A stretch of DNA of 64,000 nt from Alteromonas aestuariivivens (GTDB taxonomy: Bacteria; Pseudomonadota; Gammaproteobacteria; Enterobacterales; Alteromonadaceae): the NCBI RefSeq assembly GCF_003367475.1, contig NZ_QRHA01000010.1:1-64000 (forward strand), given 5' to 3'. Below, one piece after another: positions 43,949 through 53,151 of this stretch (position 1 is its first letter; every line of letters begins with the position of its first letter). The notes beneath the pieces are model-generated. The model was not told the origin of the DNA and searched no databases. It saw only the letters and a program-made list of their open reading frames with translations. A program made the translations under genes and the position numbers.

Positions 43949-44062
43949 TGGCGCTAACTTGATTCGGTGCCAGGCAACGCCGCTTTCAGGTTGTCAATAC
44001 AAAGCCCGTAACCTTGCCCATACAGATTTTTCGTGTCCTGAGGTCTGTGTGGGTTTTTTTTT
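43949..44062 (+). ncRNA. Candidate small RNA with three hairpins and an intrinsic terminator
   Basis: Stem 1 pairs TGGCGC (43949-43954) with GTGCCA (43967-43972). Stem 2 pairs AGGTT (43988-43992) with AACCT (44010-44014). Stem 3 pairs CCCATACAGA (44017-44026) with TCTGTGTGGG (44044-44053) and is followed by nine T (44054-44062). No translated gene precedes it on this strand. The upstream start is uncertain because I could not define a clean promoter. It may be an independent sRNA or the attenuated leader of recC. Confidence 0.4.
44017..44062 (+). terminator. Strong intrinsic terminator upstream of recC
   Basis: A 10-base-pair stem (one G-T pair) with a 17-base loop is followed by an uninterrupted run of nine T. 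No protein gene on this strand ends nearby. Confidence 0.8.
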
Positions 44063-44214
44063 GCCCGCTACTAATTGCCTGTGTCGGTGTTGCCGTTTTT
44101 CAATTGTCAGGTGGTTTTGGTTATGACAAAAGTCAGCGGTTTTAATACGGTGGATGAAAACCACCGGATGCCGTAACATGCGCGTAAGTATTTGTCTTCG
44201 TTGTGCCCTAGCTC

Positions 44215-47200
44215 TTGCTTGTACTTTATCCCTCCAACAAACTGGAACATCTCAGCTACCTGCTCGGTGAGTTGCTGTCCCGTCAGCCCGGCGATCCGTT
44301 CAGCCCTGAAACCATACTGGTCGAAAGCCCAGGCATGCAACACTGGCTGAACATGCAACTGGCCAGGCAGCAGGGCATTGCAATGAATTTGCAGTTTCCA
44401 CTGCCTACCCGTTTCATGTGGGATACAGCCCGGGCACTGTTGGGGCCCGATAGCGTACCCAGGAAATCATCTTACCGCCGCGAAGTGCTGATATGGCGGA
44501 TAGAGGGTATTTTGCGCAGCAGCCGTTTTCAGACATTTCAGCAGAGCCGCAAGGTTTGTCAGTATTGGAATGCCCTGCAAGACGAAGAGGCCAGAAGTGC
44601 CCAGCGTCTGCAACTTGCAGCAGCGCTGGCAGACGTATTCGAGCAGTATCTGTTGTATCGCCCCCATTGGTTGTTTGCCTGGGAGAACAATGAGTCAGCA
44701 ATCGGTGAGCAGGGCGATGAAGAATGGCAGGCCTTGATTTGGCGGCTTCTGGTTGAACAGCAGCCGTTGCATCCTGCCCGGCTGCACAAATTGTCGGTTG
44801 AGGCATTGCAGCAACACGGACCCAAGGGGTTGCCCAATAGGGTCATTGTGTTCGCCATAAATGCGCTTGCACCGCAGGTGGTGCAGTTCTTTGACGCCCT
44901 GGCCAGGCACATTGATATTCATCTCTTTCATCTTAATCCCAGCGTTAATTATTGGGGCGACAGTAAAAGTGATCGCGAACTGGCATTGACTTTGCGGACC
45001 CACGGTATTGAACAGTTTGTGGCAGAGCAGCAGGCCAACCCTTTGCTGGGGAATCTTGGCAAACAGGGGCGGGAACTGTTCAATCAGTTAACAGAATTGC
45101 AAAGTTATGAAATCAGTGCTTTTGACAGTGCAGAATTTGAAGAGCCGGATGAACCACTCAACCGCCTGCATGCCCTTCAGAACGACATTCTTCATGCCTG
45201 CGCGCCGTCTGCAGGTTTTATGGCAAAAGGCACCGACAACAGTATTTTAATTACCCGTGCACACAGTGCATTGCGTGAAGTGCAGGGCCTGCACGATGCG
45301 CTCTTGCAGATGATGCAGGACGACCCTGATATTCATCCGTCTGATGTTGTGGTGATGTGCCCAGCCATTGAAGAATATGCTCCGTTGGTGGACGCGGTTT
45401 TTCATCGTATAGGTACACCCCGCCCAGAACATGCAGTGCCGCCCCGAATTCCCTGTTCAATTGCCGACCGGGCGCCAATGGATTCAGAACCCCTGGTGGC
45501 CGCCTTTATCAGTTTGCTAAGCCTGCCCGACAGCCGTTTTGAAGTCAGCAAGATCCTCGATTACCTGCGCCTGGAAGCAACACAAAGCCGGTTTTCACTG
45601 ACCAGCGACGACTTGCTGCTGATGACCGACTGGCTGCAGAAGGCACATGTCCACTGGGGAAGAAATGCCGAGCACAAAGCGAATATTACAGACGGGGCGG
45701 CTACTTCGGCCATGCATTCCTGGGCGTGGGGGCTGAAGCGCTTGCTGGTTGGCATGGTGTATGAGGACAGTGCTGTTTTGGCTGATGATCTGCTCACCGT
45801 TCCGGACGTTGAAGGCCAGAATACAGTGGTGCTGGGCAAACTTATTGATTTGGTTGAACAGCTTGGCCGTTTTGCCGAGCGTCTGAAAACACCGAGAAGT
45901 GCAGCGCAGTGGCATGAATTTCTGATTGAGTTGCGTGATGCCTGCTTTGCCCCCCAGCCGGATGCGCTGGACAGCTGGGAGAGCATTGCCCGTGCTACCG
46001 CCGATCTGGCAGCGCACTGTGAAGAGGCGGGTTTTGACGAAACTCTGTCGTTGCGACAGGTACGGGATGTGCTCATCAAACGCTTTTCATCCCCGGATGC
46101 GGGCAACCATTTTATGACCGGTCAGGTCACTTTCTGTTCCATGCTGCCAATGCGAAGCATACCGTTTAAAGTGGTGTGCATTCTGGGCCTGAATGATGGG
46201 GAGTTTCCCCGCCAGTCCCAGCCCATTAGCATTGATTTAATGGCCCGCACGGCGCGACTTCGTGGCGACAGATCCCGCCGTCTAGAAGATCGCTATCTGT
46301 TTCTGGAAGCGCTGATTTCTGCCCGCCAGCGTTTGTACCTGAGTTATCAGGCCAATAGTGCCCAGGACAACTCACCCCGTCAGCCCAGCCTGGTGCTTGC
46401 TGAGTTGCTGAATGTTATCGGACAGGGGTACGACGGCGAACACCTGAGCCAACGACAACTGGGGTTGCATCCTTTCAGCACCGGCTGTTTTAGTGGGCCT
46501 CTGCCCAGTTTTGAGCGCGGATGGCATCGGCTTGCCGAAGCTATCCAGGGGCAGCAGGAGCAGCTGGATAGCCGAATTGAGCCAGTTTCGGAAGTAAAGC
46601 TTGCTGAAGAACTTAAGGTTAGCGAATTCAGCCGGGCTTTTCGTTCGCCACTGGAGTATTTCGCTAACCAGACGTTGGGGGTCTATCTGCAGCAGAGTGC
46701 CCCCCTGTTGCAGGATGCAGAACCCTTTACCGAGAATGCGCTGACCCGTTATCAGGCGCTGGACAGTCTGGCGTTAAACGCTGCGGCTCAACAGCCAAAC
46801 GACAATGTACTGAGGCAATTGCAGTGCAGCGGCGCATTGCCTGATAACCCGGTTACAGAGGATAAACTGCAGCTCTGGTCTGATGCCGCAACCGCCCTTG
46901 CGTCGGCAGCCGGCCTGTCTCAAATGACGACGCAGGCATCATGTTGGCAAGGCCATCATATTCGGCTGGTGGGGAGTGCCTGGTCTGGTGGTGATAACCT
47001 GAGCATGATGCACACTGGTAAGCAGTCCGGTTACCGTATACTGAGCCAGTTTTTAACTCTGTTGTGTTTTAACGCCCAGGGCTATGCTTCCGGGCTGGAA
47101 GCGTATTATCTAAACTGGAGCAAACAGGAGTACCAATTGCGCGTAACCCGGTTTAATGCCATCTCTGCCACCCAGGCAAGTGCACTGCTGGCTGAGTTTG

Positions 47201-47496
47201 AACAGGCTTACCTCCGGTTGTGTCAGGCCCCCTTGCTTTACTCTGTCGAGGCCGGTATGAAGCTCATCAAGGATGCGGGTAAAGAAACCTGGTCTGACTG
47301 GCTGGAAGGCTATGGGGCACAGGCCAGCTGGCAGTCCCTTTGGGAAGGCCAGCGCGGTCAGAATAACGGTCTCAGACACGACCCCTACATGCGCTGGTTT
47401 TATCCCGACGGTTTGTCGCTAGGGCAGGTGCCTACAGAGGCGCTTTACGCTTTGTTTTTGCCTATGGTCCAAGGCGTGAAGGACAGCAAACTATGA
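44215..47496 (+). CDS. recC: Exodeoxyribonuclease V subunit gamma (RecC)
   Basis: The 1093-residue protein starts LLVLYPSNKLEHLSYLLGEL and continues FSPETILVESPGMQHWLNMQLA and FPLPTRFMWD, matching the RecC N-terminus. Further RecC blocks are seen (GLNDGEFPRQSQP, RDRRLEDRYLFLEAL-like SRRLEDRYLFLEAL). RecC is the Chi-recognising scaffold of RecBCD. The only conventional start is TTG 44215, because an in-frame TAG lies six bases upstream. No Shine-Dalgarno sequence is visible. It overlaps recB by 4 bases (ATGA). Confidence 0.95.
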   Translation: MLVLYPSNKLEHLSYLLGELLSRQPGDPFSPETILVESPGMQHWLNMQLARQQGIAMNLQFPLPTRFMWDTARALLGPDSVPRKSSYRREVLIWRIEGILRSSRFQTFQQSRKVCQYWNALQDEEARSAQRLQLAAALADVFEQYLLYRPHWLFAWENNESAIGEQGDEEWQALIWRLLVEQQPLHPARLHKLSVEALQQHGPKGLPNRVIVFAINALAPQVVQFFDALARHIDIHLFHLNPSVNYWGDSKSDRELALTLRTHGIEQFVAEQQANPLLGNLGKQGRELFNQLTELQSYEISAFDSAEFEEPDEPLNRLHALQNDILHACAPSAGFMAKGTDNSILITRAHSALREVQGLHDALLQMMQDDPDIHPSDVVVMCPAIEEYAPLVDAVFHRIGTPRPEHAVPPRIPCSIADRAPMDSEPLVAAFISLLSLPDSRFEVSKILDYLRLEATQSRFSLTSDDLLLMTDWLQKAHVHWGRNAEHKANITDGAATSAMHSWAWGLKRLLVGMVYEDSAVLADDLLTVPDVEGQNTVVLGKLIDLVEQLGRFAERLKTPRSAAQWHEFLIELRDACFAPQPDALDSWESIARATADLAAHCEEAGFDETLSLRQVRDVLIKRFSSPDAGNHFMTGQVTFCSMLPMRSIPFKVVCILGLNDGEFPRQSQPISIDLMARTARLRGDRSRRLEDRYLFLEALISARQRLYLSYQANSAQDNSPRQPSLVLAELLNVIGQGYDGEHLSQRQLGLHPFSTGCFSGPLPSFERGWHRLAEAIQGQQEQLDSRIEPVSEVKLAEELKVSEFSRAFRSPLEYFANQTLGVYLQQSAPLLQDAEPFTENALTRYQALDSLALNAAAQQPNDNVLRQLQCSGALPDNPVTEDKLQLWSDAATALASAAGLSQMTTQASCWQGHHIRLVGSAWSGGDNLSMMHTGKQSGYRILSQFLTLLCFNAQGYASGLEAYYLNWSKQEYQLRVTRFNAISATQASALLAEFEQAYLRLCQAPLLYSVEAGMKLIKDAGKETWSDWLEGYGAQASWQSLWEGQRGQNNGLRHDPYMRWFYPDGLSLGQVPTEALYALFLPMVQGVKDSKL

Positions 47497-50400
47497 CGAC
47501 GGAATCTTCTCTGCTACAGAATGATGTCCCAAAACCCCTGGATGTTGCGGGAATGCCATTGCGAGGGCGTCATCTGATTGAAGCCAGCGCCGGAACCGGG
47601 AAAACCTACAACATTACCCGTTTGTACCTCAGGCTTCTGCTGGAAAAAAAGCTTAACGTTCAGCAAATACTGGTGATGACTTTTACCAAAGCCGCAACCG
47701 AAGAAATACGTGGCCGTATTGCCGAAACCCTGCGTCATGCTCTGTCATTCTGGCAGGCTGTGGTTAACGGTGAACAAGAGATTTTGGCTGCCGCAGAGCC
47801 GGTATACCGAAGTCTTTATGAGCAACTGGAACCGCAGGAGGCGATAGCGAACCTGCAGGTGGCGTTACTGGAGCTGGACGATGCTGCGGTGTTTACCATT
47901 CACGGCTTTTGCAACAAAGTGCTCAGTCAGCTGGCGTTTGCCAGCGGGTCCCCCATGGAGCGCAGTCTGGCAACTGACATACAGCCACTGTATTTGCAGG
48001 CAGCACAGGATTGGGTGCGCCTTGTTGGCCAGAGCGAGCAGGATTTTGAAGCCCTGTATACCCGGGGTTGGCACGATCCGGAGGCATTGCTCAGGCAGTT
48101 TGGTGCCGCCATCCGCAGCCCCCTTGTGCCGCGAGTGCCAGACCATCAGGAGATTGAAGCCGATGCCCAGGCGCAGATAGCTGCTGCCGAGTCTGAATTT
48201 GGCGGGGAGTTTCGTACCATTCGGGACCAACTGCTGAATGCTGAAACGCAGGTGCTGGCCGCGCTGGTGCACAAAAAACCCAAGGAAGCGGCCCAGCGGC
48301 AGCAGGAATGGGAAATTCTGTTGCAATGGCTGAATGAATCCGCTTTGTCACTGCCGCCGGCTGAAATAGGGCGCTTTATCAACGGCAACCGGTATCGTGG
48401 AAATGAGGAACTGAAGGCGCTGTTCGCGCCGCTCAAAGGCCTGATGGCAGAGGTGAAAAAGCAGCTTGAGAGCGCTCAGCAAAGTATGCTGCAGCGACTA
48501 GACAGCCTGAACGCCTATCAACTGGTAGCGAATGGTTTTGAATACATTCGCGAACACGTCAGCCGCAACAAGCAGCGTCAGGGCGTGATGGACTTTGACG
48601 ACCTGATTTCTTCCCTGGCGCACCAGCTGTCATCAGGGGAACCGCAATTGCGCGAGCAACTTCAGGCGCTCTATCCGGTGGCACTGATAGACGAATTTCA
48701 GGACACAGACAACCACCAGTACGAGATTTTAAGCCACCTTTACCCCAAGGATAACCAGGAACTGGTGCTGATGATGATTGGGGATCCGAAGCAGGCCATA
48801 TATGGTTTTCGTGGTGGTGACATTTTTACCTACCTTGAAGCCTCCCGTCAGGCTGATTACCGTTGGGTTATGGACACCAACTGGCGCTCGGTTGCGCCAA
48901 TGGTAGAGGCGTACAATCGTCTGTTTTATGGTACAGCGCCTGAAGCGCCACCCAGGGATGTATTCGGATTTGGTATTGGTTATGAACCGGTTTTGTCGAC
49001 CGCATCTGCCAAAGCCGCCAACACGCCATTGAAGGACCCTGACGTTAGCCGCCGAGCGCTGAATTATGTTTGCCTGCCGTTTGAGGGGGAGGCGGCTGAC
49101 GCGGCTAAGGATCAAATGCAGCGGGCGTTGGGGCAGTGGTTGTGCAATGAAATTCAGCGTTTGCTCAGCGAAGCAACGCTGGGGGACAAACCGGTGCAAC
49201 CGGCAGACATCGCGATTCTGGTGCGCAGTGCGCCGGAAGCCATGCTTTTGCAGCAGCAACTCGCCCGCGCTGGGCTGGGGGCAGTATTTCTCAGCAACAA
49301 AAGCAATCTGTTCAGCAGCCCGGAGGCTGAAGACGTATTTCGGGTACTGGACGGAATCTGGCACTGGGAGGAACGCCGTCGCCTGTCTGCCTGCCTGAGC
49401 AGCCCGTTACTTGGTTTGAGTCATCAGCAGCTGGTGGACTTGTTGCATCACGAGGATGACGGGCAGTGGGAAGCTACCATGGGGCAAATTTACGATTTGC
49501 GCCAGATTTGGCTGCAAAAAGGGCCGATGACCCTGATGCTGCAGCTGTTACAGCGCCATTATTCCGCTACTGGTGGTGAGGTTGAGCGCCAACTGACCAA
49601 TTATCTTCATTTGGCGGAGGTACTGCAGCGTTTTGCCGAGGGGCAGCCACAACCGCAGCAGTTACTGGTATGGCTTAATCAGCAAATGCAGGATCCGGCT
49701 CAGGGGGAGGAACAAATTCAACGGCTGGAGAGCGATGCCCGACTGATTCAGCTGATTACCCAGCATGGGTCCAAGGGGTTGGAATACCCAATTGTGTTTG
49801 TTCCCTTCGCCAGTGATTATCGAGACCCAGCCAAGGCTGGAAATCAGTGGCTACACCATTACAAATACTATGATCCGCATCGCAATTCACTAACCCTTCA
49901 ACTGGGGCCCGGCCATCTGGCGATACAGAACACCCGCCAGGAAGGTGAGGCAGAAGCCGTCAGGCTGCTGTATGTGGCTGTCACCCGAGCTGCGCATCGT
50001 TGTTATCTGGGCATTGCACCCTTCAAACAGCATCATCGGTCGGCACTGGCGCACGCGCTTGGCGTCAGCAGTGAAACCGACTGGTCTGCCACACTGGCCC
50101 GAGTATGCGAAGAAGCGGGGCAGCACAGTGGTGTTATTTCTGTGGATGAGGTGCAAATTGGGGGAGCGGTCAGGTCTCCTCAGGCTAATTCGTTTACCTT
50201 GTCACTGGCCAGTTTTACAGGCAGCGTGGAAGAGAACTGGCGGCTCTATTCGTTTACCGCGCTAACCCGGTTGCAAACCGTTGTGAAGCAGAACCGACGC
50301 GAAGCGGAACTGCCGGTGGTGCCTGAAGCGGAACCCATTCAGCCACTATCTGCGGTTGCTCCAGCCGAGTTCCGGTTTGTTTTCGAAAAGGGTGCCAGTG

Positions 50401-51116
50401 CCGGTAACCTGTTACATGATTTGCTGGAAGATGCCGATTTTGACGCGCCGGACTGGGTCGCCAGCGGTACTGAGCATTGTCGCCGGTTTGGCTTGGCTGA
50501 AGAGAGCCAGCCTGCACTTTACGGTTGGCTCAACGAAGTGCTGGCGACTCCGCTTGGTCACTCCACTCATGCGGATTTGACTCTGGGAGCATTACCGCGA
50601 GGCAAAACTTTGCGCGAAGCCGAATTTTATTTCCCCCTGCAATCGGTGGACTGGAGCCAGTTGGCAAATATTTTACAACATCACCGGCTTGAAGTGGGGG
50701 CCGATGCCCAGACTGTGCCAGCTTTATCTTCCCAGGCCCTTGAGGGCATGATGCACGGTTTCATTGATTTGATTTTTGAATTCAACGGGCGCTTTTACGT
50801 GGCGGATTATAAATCCACGTACCTTGGCGATAACCGCAGCGATTATAACTACCCGGCACTGGTTCAGAACAATCAGGCTCACCAGTACGATTTGCAGTAT
50901 CTGATTTATGCGCTGGCTTTGCATCGTTACCTGTCTGTGTCACTGGAGCACTACAGCGCGGACGAGCACTTTGGTGGTGTATTCTATTTGTATCTTCGTG
51001 GCATGCATCCGGACAATCCTGAGCCTCACGGGGTGTTTTTCACCGAACTGACAACCAGCTTACTTGAACAGTTGGATGCAGTATTTGCCGGTAAAATCCC
51101 GGAGGGGCAGGTATGA
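47493..51116 (+). CDS. recB: Exodeoxyribonuclease V subunit beta (RecB)
   Basis: The product has 1207 residues. It has a UvrD-type helicase with Walker A ASAGTGKT (31-38), motif II LIDEFQDTD, motif III MMIGDPKQAIYGFRGGD and motif VI VRLLYVAVTRA. The C-terminal nuclease (about 1085-1180) has GFIDLIFEF and VADYKS, the Asp...DYK active site, and the QxxxY block HQYDLQYLIYALAL. It is the 3'-5' helicase and sole nuclease of RecBCD. It overlaps recC and recD by 4 bases at each end. Confidence 0.97.
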   Translation: MTTESSLLQNDVPKPLDVAGMPLRGRHLIEASAGTGKTYNITRLYLRLLLEKKLNVQQILVMTFTKAATEEIRGRIAETLRHALSFWQAVVNGEQEILAAAEPVYRSLYEQLEPQEAIANLQVALLELDDAAVFTIHGFCNKVLSQLAFASGSPMERSLATDIQPLYLQAAQDWVRLVGQSEQDFEALYTRGWHDPEALLRQFGAAIRSPLVPRVPDHQEIEADAQAQIAAAESEFGGEFRTIRDQLLNAETQVLAALVHKKPKEAAQRQQEWEILLQWLNESALSLPPAEIGRFINGNRYRGNEELKALFAPLKGLMAEVKKQLESAQQSMLQRLDSLNAYQLVANGFEYIREHVSRNKQRQGVMDFDDLISSLAHQLSSGEPQLREQLQALYPVALIDEFQDTDNHQYEILSHLYPKDNQELVLMMIGDPKQAIYGFRGGDIFTYLEASRQADYRWVMDTNWRSVAPMVEAYNRLFYGTAPEAPPRDVFGFGIGYEPVLSTASAKAANTPLKDPDVSRRALNYVCLPFEGEAADAAKDQMQRALGQWLCNEIQRLLSEATLGDKPVQPADIAILVRSAPEAMLLQQQLARAGLGAVFLSNKSNLFSSPEAEDVFRVLDGIWHWEERRRLSACLSSPLLGLSHQQLVDLLHHEDDGQWEATMGQIYDLRQIWLQKGPMTLMLQLLQRHYSATGGEVERQLTNYLHLAEVLQRFAEGQPQPQQLLVWLNQQMQDPAQGEEQIQRLESDARLIQLITQHGSKGLEYPIVFVPFASDYRDPAKAGNQWLHHYKYYDPHRNSLTLQLGPGHLAIQNTRQEGEAEAVRLLYVAVTRAAHRCYLGIAPFKQHHRSALAHALGVSSETDWSATLARVCEEAGQHSGVISVDEVQIGGAVRSPQANSFTLSLASFTGSVEENWRLYSFTALTRLQTVVKQNRREAELPVVPEAEPIQPLSAVAPAEFRFVFEKGASAGNLLHDLLEDADFDAPDWVASGTEHCRRFGLAEESQPALYGWLNEVLATPLGHSTHADLTLGALPRGKTLREAEFYFPLQSVDWSQLANILQHHRLEVGADAQTVPALSSQALEGMMHGFIDLIFEFNGRFYVADYKSTYLGDNRSDYNYPALVQNNQAHQYDLQYLIYALALHRYLSVSLEHYSADEHFGGVFYLYLRGMHPDNPEPHGVFFTELTTSLLEQLDAVFAGKIPEGQV

Positions 51117-53020
51117 GCGTTTCCTTACCTGGCTCTCTGGAAGCCCTGCAACGTCAACTCGCTGGCCCGGAAGCCATTGACTTTTACTTTGCACGGGAAT
51201 TTTCCCTGGCTCATGGGGAGGGCCTGGAGCACATCGAGGTGTGGTTTCACTGTTTACTGGCCTTGTCAGTTGCCCAGCGTCAGGGGCATACCTGCCTGGT
51301 TTTATCGGAAATCGCCGGTCAGCACTGGTTTTATGACAGTGAATCCGAGGTTAAGGGGTACAGTTTTCCGGAATTGCCGTTAGTGCAGAAGGCCGTTGAA
51401 CTGGCTTTGGCACAGCTAACTACGCCCAATCCACTGGTTCTGGACAATGGCCGGCTGTACTCCCGACGATTCTGGAATTTCGAACAGGAAGTGGCTCGGG
51501 CGTTGGCTGAACGTTGTAAACCGGAATCATTCACTGATGCTCAGGTTACTCAGGTGCAGAAAATATGGCCGTTACTGTTTTCTGCGCTACCAGACAACAG
51601 CCAGGACTGGCAGCAGGTAGCCACTGCAGGCAGTCTCGGTCAGCGATTCAGCATCATCAATGGCGGGCCGGGAACCGGCAAAACCTACACGGTTACCCGA
51701 CTGATGCTGGCATTACAGGCCGCTCACGCAAATTCACTCACTATTCAGTTGGCAGCACCAACAGGTAAAGCAGCCCAGCGCCTGACGGAATCGGTCAGCG
51801 CCAGCCTGCAACGAATTGAAGGCGAAGCGGTGGAACCACTGGTTGCCCGGTTACCCAAAGAAGCCACCACCTTGCATCGGCTGCTTGGAATGTCCCGTTA
51901 CGGTGTTGACTGTCGGCGTGACGCACAGAACCCTTTAAACTGTGATGTGCTGATAGTCGACGAGGTTTCGATGGTCGACCTGGCTTTAATGGCCCGCACG
52001 GTCAGGGCGTTACCGGTTCATGCCCGGCTGGTGCTGGTAGGGGACGCGGAACAATTGCCGGCTGTGGAGTCCGGTAATGTGCTGGAAGCTCTGGTTGGCT
52101 CAGAAGTTCACAGTTCGCGAGTAAGTGCAGCGCTGAAAAACCATATTGCCCGACTTTGCCCTCATTTACCGGAAATGGCGGTTAGCCCGTCCGAAGCCGC
52201 TGCGATTCTATCGGATCGGGTTCACACTCTGCGAACCAGCCAACGGTTTTCGGGTGCACTTGCCGATGTGGCGGCGGCAATCCAGGCGCAACAGGCTGAA
52301 GTGGCGTGGGAAATGATGACAAAAGCGGGCCCAACAGACTGGTACGGTTCGCTGTCACTCGAAGGTGTTGCGCAATTGCCTTTGACAATGGCAGTGGCCG
52401 AAATCAAAGCTCTGGCCCAGGCCAGTTTTAACAGGCTCATTACGGCCCGGGATCTTAATACGGCCATGCAGAACCTGAATGATTGCCGCTGGCTTACACC
52501 ACTGCGGCGGGGCCAGTTCGGCAGTCAGGCTCTCAACGGGCAAATTGAGCAGGCATTGGGGTTGTCTGCCCGGGCCGGCCCGGCAGGGCATTACGCCGGG
52601 CGCCCGGTGATGGTACTTGAAAACCACTATGCGCTGGGTTTGTTTAATGGCGATGTTGGTCTGGTGTGGCCGGACGCAAGCGGCCGCCTTAAAGCCTGGT
52701 TTGAAGTTCCGCAGGGAGGCTATCGCGCGTTCAGCCTGGCTCGCCTGCCAAAAGTGGAAACCGTGTTTGCCATGACCGTGCATAAATCCCAGGGGTCGGA
52801 ATTTGAACAGGTGGTGTTGCTGGTGCCGCCAGCAGCGAGCAGGCAGGCTGAGAGCCTGTGCAGCAAGGAATTGCTGTATACCGGCCTTACCCGCGCCCGA
52901 AAAGGTTGTCTGCTTCTGAGTGACAAAACCCGGTTTAGCCAGGTTATACATACCCGGCACCACAGGTTTTCCGGCCTTCGCGATATTCTGCTGCAAAATC
53001 TGGCGGGCACCCAAGAGTAA
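51113..53020 (+). CDS. recD: Exodeoxyribonuclease V subunit alpha (RecD)
   Basis: The 635-residue protein is a superfamily 1B helicase. It has Walker A NGGPGTGKTYTVTRL (about 184-198), motif Ia APTGKAAQRLTES, motif II VDEVSMVD, motif III LVGDAEQLPAVESG and the C-terminal MTVHKSQGSEFEQVV and LLYTGLTRAR. It is the 5'-3' motor of RecBCD. It begins at an ATGA overlap with recB, so the three genes are coupled. The gene order recC-recB-recD has no ptrA between recC and recB, unlike E. coli. Confidence 0.97.
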   Translation: MSVSLPGSLEALQRQLAGPEAIDFYFAREFSLAHGEGLEHIEVWFHCLLALSVAQRQGHTCLVLSEIAGQHWFYDSESEVKGYSFPELPLVQKAVELALAQLTTPNPLVLDNGRLYSRRFWNFEQEVARALAERCKPESFTDAQVTQVQKIWPLLFSALPDNSQDWQQVATAGSLGQRFSIINGGPGTGKTYTVTRLMLALQAAHANSLTIQLAAPTGKAAQRLTESVSASLQRIEGEAVEPLVARLPKEATTLHRLLGMSRYGVDCRRDAQNPLNCDVLIVDEVSMVDLALMARTVRALPVHARLVLVGDAEQLPAVESGNVLEALVGSEVHSSRVSAALKNHIARLCPHLPEMAVSPSEAAAILSDRVHTLRTSQRFSGALADVAAAIQAQQAEVAWEMMTKAGPTDWYGSLSLEGVAQLPLTMAVAEIKALAQASFNRLITARDLNTAMQNLNDCRWLTPLRRGQFGSQALNGQIEQALGLSARAGPAGHYAGRPVMVLENHYALGLFNGDVGLVWPDASGRLKAWFEVPQGGYRAFSLARLPKVETVFAMTVHKSQGSEFEQVVLLVPPAASRQAESLCSKELLYTGLTRARKGCLLLSDKTRFSQVIHTRHHRFSGLRDILLQNLAGTQE

Positions 53021-53151
53021 AAAGGCCTTGGGTCGAAAATTGTAAGCCCCCGATTTTACTATACAAATTCTTTATTATTAAGGTAGGGTGGTTGTTTCGG
53101 CAAGCAACTGGTCCGCAGCGACCGCCATCAGCACAAGAGGGAGAATGCATT

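Larger units (their letters stand above)
43663..44214. other. 550-bp gene-free region between dUTPase and recC
   Basis: This stretch contains three alternating copies of a 7-base motif (GCACCAA 43796-43802, TTGGTGC 43812-43818, GCACCAA 43823-43829), a run of three hairpins ending in a strong terminator (43949-44062), and a 9-base dyad GGTGGTTTT (44110-44118)/AAAACCACC (44157-44165). I find no convincing protein gene. Confidence 0.7.

Noticed and set aside
43911-44126. 71-codon plus-strand frame starting at ATG 43911
   Set aside because: It crosses the strong intrinsic terminator at 44017-44062, including the T-run, and encodes a random-looking Cys/Trp-rich peptide.
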